Positions 34,950 through 46,341 of a stretch of 64,000 nt of DNA are shown here, one piece after another. The stretch spans positions 79,702,097-79,766,096 of the forward strand of contig CM037590.1 in assembly GCA_021018995.1 (NCBI GenBank), read 5' to 3'. The position numbers and the translations under genes were made by a program. Numbering within the stretch: the stretch's first letter is position 1; every line of letters starts with the position of its first letter. The stretch comes from Chloranthus sessilifolius. Taxonomy: Eukaryota; Streptophyta; Magnoliopsida; Chloranthales; Chloranthaceae. Below the pieces are notes generated by a model, which was given only the letters and a program-made list of their open reading frames with translations, had not been told where the DNA came from and searched no databases.

Positions 34950-36707
34950 GGCTTTTGGCGAGTCTCATGATCTGGTGGCCTTCACGGAGGTTCTGAAGAG
35001 TCTTCATGGTAGGTGGTTGGTGATCGAATGATGTGAGGACTCTCTTCTTCAGATCTGCTTTGAAGCGTGGTTCACCTTGACACATTCTGCACATATCATA
35101 GATCATATACACAGAGGGGGGAGGCTGATGCCCCTTAACAGAGATCTCCTTCCTTTTTGGGGTTGTTTCTTTTTTTATTTGTTTTATACTTGTACAAAAG
35201 GCAGAAAGTAGAAAGTGTGTCATGTTTTTATCTTTTTGGGACGTGACACTTCATACGTGATGGTTGTAAGAAAATAAATGAAATCTGCTATATATACATA
35301 CATACATATATATATATATATATTTTGGCGTTCAAATTTTCTTTCATACGTCTCGCAGCATAAGGCTTTTTATGGAAAAGGAAAATCTATTATCTTTTTT
35401 GAAAAAAAAAAAAAAATTCTCCTACACAGTGTGAGGCTTTTTATGGGAAAGGAAAATCTATTATCTTTTTTGAAATTCTTCTCCTACGCAGTGTGAGGCT
35501 TTTTGTGGGAAAGGAAAATCTATTATCTTTTTTGAAAATTTTCTCCTTTTCTCTTTTTTATGATGTCGATATTTTCAAGGCCAACTGATGGGTCCTTTTT
35601 TGAGTATGGTCGAACCCTGTTTATGAGGCTCCAATTTTTTCTTTTTAAACATGGATAGGTCAGCTTCTCCGAGAATGATTGGTCTTCTGCCTTTACCTTT
35701 GGTCATGTGTCAGACGACGTGGTAGAGACGACATACTTGATTAGGATCCAATCCAATTTTTGACATGAGTGGCCCAGCAAAGGGGAGAAGAGGCTCAAGG
35801 GGTCCAAACTAAAATTGGTGGGCCAGAACAGATCCTCTCCTAATCTCTCTTTTCTTGATATTTTTGTTCACACCGCCTAAGACGAGTTTTCGCCATGCCT
35901 GTCATCCCTATTTTTACCCGTAGCGCCCTTTCAGGTTTTCACCACGTCCATGGGTTCGCTCTCTTACCCCAAGTGCTTTTTCAAGTTTTCACTTGGTCCG
36001 CGTGAGTTCGCTATTTTTACCCGCGGTGCCCTTGCAGGTTTTCACCACGTCCACCTTGCTTTGAACTCAAATTGATTTTTTTTCTTTTTCCTCTCTTTCT
36101 TCTCTTTTTTTTTTTTAGAACTAGAAAGCCACGACATGGACAAAGATTTCGTCATAACTGGCTGGATGGGATTCTGGTGTCGTCTCACGACTCGGCTCAT
36201 GTTGATTTAACAGATAAAATTACCACTTGCGAACCTACAAAGAGGGCTTCCTTCAGGGTGTAGCTTGGCCATGGGTAGGGTTAGGATTTTGAAGGTATGC
36301 TGGGTTTTAAAAGGGTTTCCTTGATACGACTTTAGTTTTCTCAACATACTTTCTTCCTTGGGGGCTTCTACTGTACATGCCCCGTGATTCTTCTACACAC
36401 ACATTTTTGGTTATTCTTTTTCCTCCATTTAAGACAATCTCTTTTTGAGGTTTTGCTTTTTTTTCGAATTCGATAGTAACTTTATACACATGCAACTTTT
36501 CTCTCTCTTTTTGGTATATGTACACATATATTTTTTTTGGGGAAAAGGATTTATTGAAAGAAAGGCCCAGGCTCAAATGTGGTAGCAAAGGATATCATCA
36601 TTTTTAGGGATGTTTTTGAGCTACTATGCTTGGAATGATGGCCTCTTTTGGATGATTCTTAAGCAGTCACGTATCTGTTTCATCAATACTTACCTTATCA
36701 CGATAGA
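34950..36707. other. Ogre spacer between antisense ORF and pol
   Basis: No gene seen. It contains a (TA)n microsatellite (35305-35322), a tandem triplicate at 35355-35545, a ~106-bp tandem duplication at about 35905-36060 (TTTTTACCCG..GCCCTT.CAGGTTTTCACCACGTCC twice), and T-rich tracts. Confidence 0.65.
35355..35545 (+). repeat. Tandem repeat, 3 units of ~65-70 bp
   Basis: Each unit has GGCTTTTTATGGGAAAGG, AAATCTATTATCTTTTTTG and a CTCCTAC(A/G)CAGTGTGAG joint. The first unit has an expanded A tract. Confidence 0.85.
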
Positions 36708-38138
36708 CTAAGAGTAGAATCGCCGGACGTATCCAGCGTTGATGGGCTCAGGAAGATGATCTCCGTCCATGGTGGCGAGGCGGATGGCATATCCTGGCAA
36801 CACTTCTCGAATGGCGTATGGTCCTTCCTAGTTCGGCTTGAACTTTCCTCTTAGATCGGCATGGAGGGAAGGGAAGATCTTCTTCAGCACAGTGTCTCCT
36901 ACCTTTAGATCTCGACCACGGACACGTTTATTGTAAGCGAGTGCGATTCTCCCTTGGTAAACATGAGTGTGACACAAGGCTAGGAGTCTCTTCTCGTCCA
37001 ATAAGTTTAATTGTTCAAAGCGGGATCTCTCTCTCTCTGCTTCGAGTAAGCCTGATTCTATGAGGATTTAGAGCGAGGGTACTTCAACCTCTATCGGGAG
37101 AACGGCCTTGGTTCCATACACAAGGGAGAACGGGGTTGCCCCCGTAGCAGTACGGATAGACGTTCTATAGGCCCAAAGTGTGAAGGGTAACTGCTCACTC
37201 TAATATTTGTAAGTGACTATCATCTTTTCTAGAATGCGGACTAGAGTTTTGTTGGCCGCTTCTACATCTCCGTTCGTCTAAGGCCTATATGGGGATGATC
37301 GGTGATGCTTGATCTAGAACTGCCCGCACAAGGCCTGGATGCGCCTATTAGCGAAATTAATGCCATTATCAGTGATGATATCTTTGGGTACACCGAATCT
37401 GCAAATAATGTTGTTCTTGATGAACTTCTCAACGTGACTGGTCGTGATGTTGGCATACGATGTCGCTTCTACCCACTTGGTGAAGTATTCAATGGCGACG
37501 AGGATGAACTGATGTTCGTTTGATGCTTTCGGATTAATCATTCCAACAACGTCAAGGCCCCATGTAGCAAATGGCCAAGGAGTGGTCATGCAGTGAAGAT
37601 CAATGGCAGGAGCATGTATCAAACTAGAGTGTTCTTGACACTTGTAACATTTTTGAACATGTTTACAACAATCTGATTCCATAGTGGTCCAGAAGTATCC
37701 CTGTCGTAGGATTTTCTTAGCGAGCATTTGACCGCTGACGTGGGCTCCACATACTCCCTCATGGATTTCTTTCATAATATTGACCGCTTCACTTTCAGTG
37801 AGGCACCTGAGTAAGGCGTTATTGTATGATCGCTTGTAGAGGCATTCCCCGCAAATGACGTAACCTGCCGCTAAATGTTGAATAGTTCATCGATCTGTCT
37901 TGGATGTACCCTCCAAGAAAGTTAAGGTCTTAAGGAAATTTTTGATATCTGAGAACCAAGGTGGCTCACCATCAGGCTTTGTAGGTTCCTCAATCTGGAG
38001 GTAGAAGGCCGGCTCATTCCTCTGCTCGATCATGATCGGCTTCATCTCAACACCATAAGGGATTTCAATCATTGATGCCAAAGTTGCTAATGCGTCAGCG
38101 AAGCAATTTCTTATCCAGGGAACGTACGAAAAAGTCAC
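36708..38138 (-). pseudogene. Ogre integrase
   Basis: Read on the minus strand in the same frame as RT. It begins with the connection SYVPWIRNCFADALATLASM, then HHCC zinc module (EIHEGVCGAHVSGQ...CYKCQEHSS), the core with WGLDVVGMI, IITDNGINF and GDVEAANKTLVR (all three catalytic acidic residues are present), a [16 protein letters not shown] segment and the C-terminal GDTVLKKIFPSLHADLRGKFKPN module, ending YVRRFYS at TAG (36708-36710). Several in-frame stops (for example directly after QALCGQF near 37312 and at Trp positions near 37205 and 36830) disable it. There is no chromodomain, as expected for Tat/Ogre and unlike the Tekay elements in this window. Confidence 0.9.
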
Positions 38139-38141
38139 ATC

Positions 38142-38441
38142 TCAGAAGCAAGCTATCAGATCTTCGAGGTGTTCATGATAGGGGATCAGTTTCTTGTCTT
38201 TCATCTTCCAGTCACCATTCGTCTGGCATATGATTAACTGTGGATCGCCAAATATTTGAAGGTGAGTTACATTCAGATCGAGAGCTGCCTGTAGACCGGC
38301 GACGCAAGCTTCGTACTCAGCCATATTGTTAGTGCAGGGGAAGTTGAGCTTGATAGAGATCGGTACATGGGATCCTTTTGGTGAAATTAGGATGGCGCCA
38401 ACTCCTTGGCCCTCAACATGTGATGCTCCGTCAAAGTGCAT
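38142..38441 (-). pseudogene. Second, archaeal-type RNase H of Ogre
   Basis: HFDGASHVEGQGVGAILISP, NMAEYEACVAGLQAAL and LQIFGDPQLIICQ give the RNase H fold signature with D, E and D in order. In Tat/Ogre elements this additional RNase H follows the normal RT-linked one and belongs to the archaeal-type group. It shares the frame with RT and integrase; a stop lies on each side (near 38442 and 38139). Confidence 0.85.
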
Positions 38442-38444
38442 TAC

Positions 38445-40217
38445 TCATGATTCTTCTGCTTCTTCTGTATCGTCTTCTATCATGAACAGGACGTCCTCAT
38501 CGAGGAATTTAGTCTTTAGAGGCATGTAGTCAGGCAGAGGGTTCTCAGCCAGATGATCAGCGAGTGCCTGCCCCTTGATCAATTTTTGAGTGATGTACGT
38601 AATGTCGAATTCAGATAATAAAAGTTGCCATCGTGTAGTTCGGCCAGTGAGAGTAGGTTTCTCGAACAGGTACTTCAACGGATCCATCCATGCTAGAAGT
38701 AGAACGGCTTGGAATAACAGGTAGTGTCAAAGTCTTTAAGTAGCCCACACGAGCGTTAGGCATGCCTTCTCCATATGAGAGTAGCGCGTCTCATAATCAA
38801 TGAACTTCTTGCGCAGGTAGTAGATGGCCTGCTCTCTTCTACCTGTCTCATCATGCTGTCCTAGCACACAACCCATGGAAAACTCTATCATGGTACACAT
38901 TATCGGGGGTCTACAGTTACCAATCTTGGAGGATTTAGGAGGTAACCCTTGATTTTGTCAAATGCAGCTTGGCAGACACCGTTCCACTCAACTGGTGAAT
39001 CCTTTCTTAGTAGTTTGAAGATCGATTGCATATCGAGTTAAGCTATGCAATGAACCGTGATGTCTTGGATTACCTAAAAAGCCTCGACCTCCTTCTCGAT
39101 GAGCGGTGGTGGCATTTCGGTGATGGCCTTGATCTTGGTGGATCGACCTCAATTCCTCTCCTCACCGACAATAAAGCCTAATGATTTTCTCGACATAGTG
39201 GCACTTTTGGGGATTCAACCGCAACCTGTACTTTCTCAACCTCTTGAACAACTTCTGAAGGTTTACCAAGTGGTCATCCCTTTTCGACAATTTGGCAATC
39301 ATATCATCGACATACACTTCGATCTCTCGGTGCATCATGTCGTGGAATAGGGCCTTCATTGCTCTCTGGTAGGTTGCCCCAACATTCTTGAGCCCGAATG
39401 GCATCACCTTGTAGCAGAAGGTACCCCAGGGAGTGATGAATGCAGTCTTTTCTCGGTCGGTCTCTGCCATCCTAATCGGATTGTAGCCCTAGAATCCATC
39501 CATGAATGAGAGCATTCTATGCTTAGCAGTGTTATCGACCAAGATATCGATGTGGAGTAATGGAAAGTCATCCTGAGGACTCGCCTTGTTGAGATTTCAT
39601 AAATCAATGCGCATTCGAACCTTTCCATCTTTCTTTGGTACGGGGACGATGTTGGCCAGCCATTACGAGTACTTGGATACCATGAGAAAACCCGCATCAT
39701 ACTACTTAATGACCTCATCCTTCACCTTCAACATCCATTCAGGTCGGAGGCGTCTTAGCTTCTGTTTGACCGGCTTAAAATCAGGGTAGAGTGGCAGCTC
39801 ATGCTCAACCAGATCGGTATCCAAACCAGGCATGTCTTCATACGACCATGCGAAGACGTCTTGGTATGACCAAAGGAAGTCTATCATACTCTTTCTCTCC
39901 GCAGGGGACAGCGATGTTTCAATTTTGGTGATTCTAGGAGCCTCTTCGTTGCCCAAATTGGCATCCTCTGTCTCTTCGACAATCAGGGTCGGGCCATGCT
40001 CAAAATCGGCAAATTGTTTAAGGAGCTCATTAGGGAGCTCATCAATTTGACCTTCCTCATCCCGACTCGTGACTCCTACCTCTTCTTGTATTTCTATAGG
40101 AAAGGGGTAGGCTTCACGTGGGATGGGTACCACGACATCATTTTTAATTTTATTGGGAATTTTAAAGGAAAATATTTTTAGAATTTGTATTTTTTCCATT
40201 TTTATGGTTTTTTGCAA
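38445..40217 (-). pseudogene. Ogre reverse transcriptase and first RNase H
   Basis: One minus-strand frame. N-terminal linker, then LSPAERKSMIDFLWSYQDVFAW, the hallmark lead-in of Tat RT, VKQKLRRLRPEWMLKVKDEV, PWGTFCYKVMPFGLKNVGATYQ and the catalytic EVYVDDMIAKL. The thumb is followed by the first RNase H (GCVLGQHDETGRREQAIYYL, KKFIDYETRYSHMEKACLTL) and the tether LKYLFEKPTLTGRTTRWQ. In-frame stops occur at about 39700, 39660, 39600, 39490, 38985, 38960, 38743 and 38737, mostly at Gln, Arg or Trp codons. Frame is otherwise preserved, so decay is by point mutation. Confidence 0.9.
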
Positions 40218-40224
40218 TATTTCG

Positions 40225-40289
40225 GAGGTTAGCCCCTAGCGAGGTGGATCTCTATATATACAGGGTAGAGTGTCCCAGAGGCTAACCTC
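40225..40289 (-). other. Stem-loop between protease and RT reading frames
   Basis: GAGGTTAGCC (40225-40234) and GGCTAACCTC (40280-40289) are perfect inverted repeats of 10 bases around a 45-base loop. They lie between the end of the protease-side frame (40295) and the beginning of the RT frame (40217). Confidence 0.7.
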
Positions 40290-40294
40290 ACTTT

Positions 40295-40582
40295 TCACAG
40301 GTTATTTTTTTTTGGAGAGCCGGTGCCGTATTCATGGCTTTTGGCTGCTCCCAGAAGTTGGGGAAAAGATGCCCAGTTACTTACCTGCAAGGCTTGGCCT
40401 TTACCTCTTTGGTTGAAAGCGGCATCGGTAGGCTTTTGCAGTTCCTCTCTTAGCATGTTTATGGAGGGATCCTCTGGGACCCTGTCCTCTATGGTTAGGA
40501 TGGGCCCAAAGTGGCTGGTGCTAGAGTGACGGGTGGACGGGGGGACTTCCTCCTCAAATAAGGAGAGGGCGGCCAAATCCAC
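40295..40582 (-). other. Protease-RT linker reading frame
   Basis: A short minus-strand frame (MDLAALSLFEEEVPPSTRHS...) joining the protease/G-patch region and RT, ending in a stop beside the stem-loop. No domain recognised. It may be the tail of the gag-protease ORF. Confidence 0.4.
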
Positions 40583-40649
40583 CTCGAGGTCTAGGGGGTG
40601 ATATAAGGGTTGGTTGGATGAGCGGAAACAGGCTTGTGTGGGGTTACCC

Positions 40650-41814
40650 TTGTCTCCTCATTCAAATCAATCTTTACCACCCCGGCGCTCACAAAGGTTT
40701 AACGGATGTGGGGTCGCGCGAGAGGTTTTTCTTTCAGGTTGATTCCTCTGGCCCTGGCGGCTGCTGTGGCTCTTATCCTTTCTTTGGCCTCTCTGATTTC
40801 TTCTTCGACGGGCCTATGGCCCAGGTCAAATTTGGTTTACTGCCCCTTAGCCCTGACGGGGTCTCTTCTTCCTTGAAGGCGTGGGCCCAGCCCTTTCCCT
40901 TTTTGGTGGCCCCATTTGTGGAGCATGAACACAGCTGCATCCATTCCTACCCCAGTTTTGGCAGGGGTTTTTTCAAGCGACTCAAGGGTAACGGCTGAAA
41001 AGTCATACTCAAATCGATGGAGATCAGTGTCATCTGCTGTATGCAGCATGTTAAGCACTTTCAGATTCTCAATATGCAGAGCACTCCGCTCCCTGTCTTC
41101 TCTGCTCTCACCTACGATGGTGACGATTCTTCTGCCTGAGATGAATCAGAGTTTTTGGTGTAGAGTTGATGGTATTGCCTCGATCTCATGTAGCCACGGC
41201 CGGCCCAACAGTAGATTAAACATAGACTTGATGTCCATCACCTGAAAGGGGACAGTGAAGGTTTATGGCCCGATGATCAGGTCGAGGTCTACTTCTCCTA
41301 TAATTTCTCTCCTAGTGTTGTCGAATCCCCTGGCGCTTGTTATGGATGGCCAGAAGGTGTCAGGGTTCACACTGATTTTGATTGTCGTCCTCAGAGGGCA
41401 TACGTTCAATGCCGACCCATTATCTATTAAGACCAACGGCACCACCAAGTTCCCTACTTCCACTGTAATATTCAGGGGCTTAGAGTGGTTGTTCCCCTCG
41501 AGCGATAGATCTGCATTAGTGAATGAGATAGCATTTGGGGCCAATACTTGCCTGATTATTTCTCCCACTTCATCTGGGGTTACGTGGGCGGAAATATGTG
41601 CGTCCTTGAGTGCTCCCATTAAGGCTTGAAAGTGGAGCGGGGATGTGATTAACAAATCCCACACAGTAATATGTGCAGGTGTTCTCTTGAGCTGTGTCTC
41701 CAACACGTGCTCTCTGGCCATTTTCTCAAAGGGTTCCTTGCGGCCTGCTCTTTCTTCTTCTCTTCTCCTCTGATGGCCCCCGATGCTTCTAGCTATATAG
41801 AAATCCTACCAGAT
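40650..41814 (-). pseudogene. Ogre aspartic protease followed by a G-patch-like segment
   Basis: The minus-strand frame runs through HVLETQLKRTPAHITVWDLL, PLVLIDNGSALNVCPL (active-site Asp in a D-N-G-S context typical of this lineage) and FNLLLGRPWLHEIEAIPSTL, the protease C-terminus. About 100 residues later comes GMDAAVFMLHKWGHQKGKGLG, with Gly-rich spacing of a G-patch (RNA-binding) motif, followed by a basic/acidic helix. Stops interrupt at ~41260 and ~41110. The family relation of the G-patch-like stretch is by pattern only. Confidence 0.8.
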
Positions 41815-43189
41815 CAGGTAATAAATTCAACAGTCTCCTCTCGGTTGCAACCAACATTCATGTCCGTCTGTTCATAGCTTAACGGTACTTGATGTGGGTC
41901 ATAGGCAGGTTTCGAGATGAGGAAGGGAGTGCATGGTGATTCTAGGGATGATTGGGCTGGGTATGTCAGATTCTCAGGTCCGACCAGGTTGACTCCAATA
42001 GGGGGCGGAATGGTAGTGGCGAGAATTGACGAGGTTACAGGTATTACCTGGGCATGGTAAGACCAGTGGTGATTGGGAGCAGGTGAGGGTGGAGTTGGAT
42101 TGGGGGCGAAATAGCGTAGGGATGGTGGGGGTGCGACTGGGATGAAGTGACTGGGAGACGTTGGAGGTGCGGGTGGAGCGGGGTGATAGGGATATGAAGG
42201 GTTTGTATATGGGGTGGCATGGTGGGGCCATGATGGGTTTGCGGATGAAACAGGGTAAATTGGGGATGATGGAGTTGTGCATGGAGCGAGGTGACTGGGA
42301 TATGACGGGGTAGTGGATGGAGTAGGGGGTATGGATATGAAGGGTTTGTATATGGGGTGGCATGGTGGGGTGATGATGGGTTCATGGATGAAACGGGATA
42401 GATTGGGGATGATGGTGTTGTGCATGGAGCGAGGGAATTTAGGGATGGTGGAGTTGTGTATTGGGCCAGATGATTTGGGGATGGCGGGATGGTATACTGG
42501 GTGTTGAGATTTGGGGGTGTGTATGGGGTAGGATAGTATGGGGATGGTGGAGTTATGTATGGCGTGGGGTGATTTGGGTGTGAAGAAGAGGTATATGGGG
42601 TGAATTGGGAGTGATGCGGATATGTGTATGATTGCGGCGGGGCTGTGCCCGTTTGGATTTGATAGGCGAGAGCGGGAGTGGAAAAATACTGCCCTAAATC
42701 TAAGGGCTCCTCCTGGTATGCCGGGGTGGGGAAGTAATCGGCTAAGTACAACGGCTCGATCACCCCCACAAATGGTTCGTCCTTATTCATCCTAGGAAAT
42801 GAGAACTCCTCTTGATTACTGATGTAATCCGAGGGGTCAAACTCTTCTTCTTCCTCTTCTACCCAATGGATGTTAGGCCTGGGGCCTCTTGGGTGCGGGG
42901 GTAGAGGGGCTTGATGGATGTTCTGGTTCTGTCCTTGAGGAAGCGGTGGGGAAGCAATTTTTCCTGCCTCTATTAGATCTTGAACCACGTGCTTTAGGGG
43001 GTGGGCAAGGCTGGAGTAATTTGACCAGACCCTTTTGTAGCACACTGGCAATAAGACACTTAAAGATTGTCCTAACGGCATGAACACCCATTCGAATCGT
43101 GCTCTCATCTGTTCCTGGGTAAATGGGGCTCTCGGTCCGTTGTTTGGCCTTGGTGCTTGCTCGAAACGTGGGGTGGCAGTCAGAGTCAT
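41815..43189 (-). pseudogene. Ogre gag C-terminal region, Tyr/Pro/Ser-rich
   Basis: The frame has RARFEWVFMPLGQSLSVLLP, LKHVVQDLIEAGKIASPPLP and an acidic WVEEEEEEFDPSDYIS, then some 250 residues of Tyr/Pro/Ser/Thr-rich repeats (SPYYPTPYTPP-like). A 143-bp tandem duplication (GATATGAAGGGTTTGTATAT at 42191 and 42334 on the plus strand) lies in it. Frame changes occur near 42050. The helical LKHVVQDLIEAGKI-type segment is typical for gag of this lineage. Confidence 0.78.
42186..42440 (-). repeat. 143-bp tandem duplication in gag
   Basis: Two copies with period 143 bases, both coding the YTNPSYPY / IPNLSRFIHEP-type segment in shifted frames. Confidence 0.85.
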
Positions 43190-43435
43190 GGGGTTGGTAT
43201 TGGACTGGGGGTAAACGATGTTTTGTACCTTTGCCCCTTGTCTTCTTTCAATTCTTGATTCGACAACCTTTCAAATCCTGGTGGCCTCGTTGGCCACGCT
43301 CTTTCCTAACCTACCCTCTCTAATGACGTCTTCGCAACGGTTGGCATTTCAGACCAAATCAGCAAAACTGGACTGTTGCTGATACACCAAAAAATCTGCG
43401 ATGACTGGGAGATATCCCTTGATTATCAATTCAAT

Positions 43436-44059
43436 CTACTCATCATCAGGAATCTGGTGGGTCACCTGCGTGGCCAATGCCCTCCACCTTCCTAAGTAGG
43501 CACTGAAAGTTTCATCATGCCTTTGCTTCAAACGGGCCAGATCCGACTTCCTTAGCTCTATGTCCATGTTATAGACATACTGTTCTTGGAATAAGTGTGT
43601 CCGATCTTTCCAAGTTTTTATCATGGATGGTTCTAGGGATGTGAACCATCTCAGTGCTGGGCCCGTTAGACACTTTTGGAATACTTTGATGAGGAGTCGT
43701 TCATCTCCGCCGTATTGGCACATATCCCCACAGTAAGATTTTAAGTGGGCGATGGGGTTGCCAGTGCCATTATATTTATCGAATGATGGCATCTTAAATT
43801 TTTATGGTAGGGGGACATCCGAGAATAGACATAAATCTGAAAAGTCTGTCGAATGCAGTTCTAGCCCTCCCATCTTCGTTAGTTGCTTCTGTATTCTGTC
43901 TATCTGTTCTTTCAGCTGCTCTGATTCTTTTGAGGTTGTAGCTGGGACTGCCTCCCCTTGATTGTTCGGCCCTAGGTGTGATGATGATGGGTCTGGGGGA
44001 GCCGAAGCTGACAGCTCCTCCACTGTTGTGGATCTCGTCCTCCTCGTACTATTGGTCAT
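43436..44059 (-). pseudogene. Ogre gag core (retrotransposon gag domain)
   Basis: It begins with NSTRRTRSTTVEELS and a coiled coil SEQLKEQIDRIQKQL, followed by a stop near 43800, then MPSFDKYNGTGNPIAHLKSY, CLTGPALRWFTSLEPS and FSAYLGRWRALATQV, the capsid-like retrotransposon gag domain (Retrotrans_gag). It is interrupted at 43434-43436. The domain builds the particle. The second Ogre element has the same coiled coil at the window end (63955-64000). Confidence 0.88.
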
Positions 44060-45771
44060 TGTACTGGTGAGGGGCGAGGCCCGCTATTTGGACCTGAGGG
44101 GTGATGGGTTGGATGACCTGGTGGGGCCACAAGGCTTGTAGGGGATGGGAAGGAGTGAATGGATGAGTGGTTTGTGGATGAGTGATGTGTTGAGCTGGGT
44201 GTACATTCTAGGGGTGAAGGGGGTGTGGCTGATGTGGCGGGATGCTGTAGGCGTGGTTTTGAGGAATGGGGTGGATCGGATTTTCCGTTGGAGGCGAGAT
44301 GGGGGCATAAGGGGTATAGGTGAATGAAGGGTACTGGTGAAGGGTAAGGGGTTTGTGAACGGGCCTTGATGAGTGTGGGTGGATGGGCCTTGGGTTTGGG
44401 CTTGATGGTTTTGGAAAGCTTGGGTTGATGGGCCTTGGGACTGGATGTGGGGGTTGGTATGATTTTGGGCCAATGGGCCCTGTTGGGTTTGGGCTAATGG
44501 GCCATGTGGGTATTGGGTATGGGGTGATGGGCCTTGGGCCTGGGTTTGATAGGTTTGGATCCAAGGGCCCTGGGGGCTTGGAAATGGGCCTGGGTCTGAT
44601 GGGCTTAGGCCTGGGCATGAGTCTGGTGGGTTTGAGCTTGGGCCCATGGGCCTTGAGGGTTTTGGGCTTGGCCCTGAGTCTGATGGGTTTGGGCCTAGGC
44701 CCATGGGCCTTGAGGGTTTTGGTCATGGGCCTGAGTCTAATGGATTTGGGCTTGGGCACATGGGCCTTGAGGATTCTGGGCCTGGGTTTGGTGGGCTTGG
44801 GCCTGGGATGAGTGGGCTTGGGCCTGTAGGACTTGGACCCATGGTTCTAAAGATATTTGGGCTTAGGCCCATGGATTTGTGTGGGTTTGGGCCTGAGATG
44901 AGTGGGCTTGGGCCTGGAATTGAGGTGGGGGATCTTGGATGGTATGAATGATGGGTGGTTCGGCATGGTCATGGGAGAATGGGGTATGGAGGTTTTGGAG
45001 ACCTAGATGTGCGGTTTGGAATGTAGGACTCCGAGAGGTAGCCCACAGGGCATACATCATTCTCATGTCCTCCATTGAGGGCATGGATTCAAGTGTGAGA
45101 TTGGAGGGTGATGGCCCATTCAAGGACAGAGGGGGTTGGGTGAAATTGGGCATGACCCGGGTGTGGGGGTATGAATGATTGTGCTTGGAGGGTATGGATG
45201 TTTGGCTATGGAAGATGGTGGGTTACTAGCCATACCCTGGGAGAAGTTGGGCATGACCTGGGTAAATAGGGGGGTATGTTGGGATGTGGATGGGCCATGT
45301 GATGTGGAAGGCATGGGAGATGAGGTGGATGGGATATAGGATGTAGGGGGCATGGATGATGAGGTAGATGGGACGTGGGAGGTAGGCGGGGGATGGGGCT
45401 CCTGATGGGGTCTTTGGGAGTAGGAGGGAGCGATTAGGGTGCATGGATGAGAGATGGGGATGTATGGGTCGTTTGGGAAATGAGGGGTTTCAGAGGGGAT
45501 GAGATGGGGTATGTTGAGAAAATATAAAGGGGATGGGGTGGATCTGAACAGGTGCCCCAAATGGACCCGTGACATCGAACTGGGTTTGGGTGAAGGTGTT
45601 GGAGATCGGGTCTTCTCCTATATGGGAATGGGATGGGGATGATGGCGGGGATGTATCGGCGCTCGACATGATCCGCTGACGAGTGTTGTATCGATGTCTT
45701 GGGTAAGGGCCGAATACTTTCCTAGTTCTCCTTCTACGGGTTGGGTTTGAGGTCGCCGTAGTGACAGTCAC
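44060..45771 (-). pseudogene. Ogre gag N-terminal Pro/Gln-rich region
   Basis: It begins with TATSNPTRRRRTRKVFGPYP, a basic segment; no ATG is seen there (the frame opens with GTG), and the first in-frame ATG is at 45669-45667 (MSSADTSPPSSPSHSHIGED). A long Pro/Ser/Thr-rich stretch follows, then the conserved island SMEDMRMMYALWATSRSP (about 45027-45085) and a Pro/Gln/Ala-rich tract built of ~30-60-bp repeats with GGCCCATGGGCC (44370-44900). Indels make the frame switch repeatedly. Compared with the second Ogre (62275-64000), it contains an extra MPNFSQ-type block at 45150-45250. Confidence 0.8.
44370..44900 (-). repeat. GGCCCATGGGCC-containing minisatellite in gag
   Basis: Degenerate repeats of the type CCATGGGCCTTGAGGGTTTT and GGGCTTGGGCCTG on the plus strand. 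On the coding strand they give Pro-Trp-Ala-Gln-Ala-Gln-like peptides. An equivalent tract is at 63040-63480 in the second element. Confidence 0.85.
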
Positions 45772-46178
45772 ACCGAAAGTATATGTATATACGGATTTTT
45801 TATTTTTCTATATATATATATATATTTTTTAGATTTTTCAAATGAAAATTATCTCCCCTATTTAAATGAATGATAATCTGGGGCCCTAGAAAAATTTCCG
45901 TCTCGGGTGATATATGCACCTTTAGTAGGTCCCACATGGCGGATCCGACACTGAAAAAGCGAAAGGGAACCCTTTCGTTCTATTGAAGGTGAGGAAATCC
46001 ACGCAAACGACCCGATCCCCCAGAGCAAATCAATGAGAAGTCGCCTTCTTTTGACTGGGCGGGGACATATTGGGCGTTATAGAATGTGGGAAGCTACTGT
46101 GGGCACTAATACCGCTAATTGGGGAACTTGGGTGGTGGATTGGGCCTTAGATCGGGCTGCCTGAACCCAGTATATACT

Positions 46179-46341
46179 GGGCGTATGTATTATATATGCC
46201 TGACCAAAACTAAGCAGATTTGGCTGGGCGTATATATTATATACGCCTACCTTAAATCTAGGGATTTTGGCTGGGCGTATATATTATATACGCCTGAGTA
46301 TATCTGGAGATTTTTGGCTGGGCGTATATATTATATACGCC
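46179..46341. repeat. Ogre palindromes in leader (4 copies)
   Basis: Copies at 46179-46200, 46227-46247, 46274-46294 and 46321-46341. The last three are identical perfect palindromes at 47-base spacing, joined by sequences such as CTGAG..GGCTG. Confidence 0.95.

Noticed and set aside
41255..41629. Plus-strand ORF opposite protease
   Set aside because: Antisense shadow of the minus-strand protease frame.
44383..44951. Gly/Leu-rich plus-strand ORFs (Met-Gly-Leu-Gly repeats); the same at 62964-63454 minus strand
   Set aside because: Antisense of the Pro/Gln-rich gag repeats.
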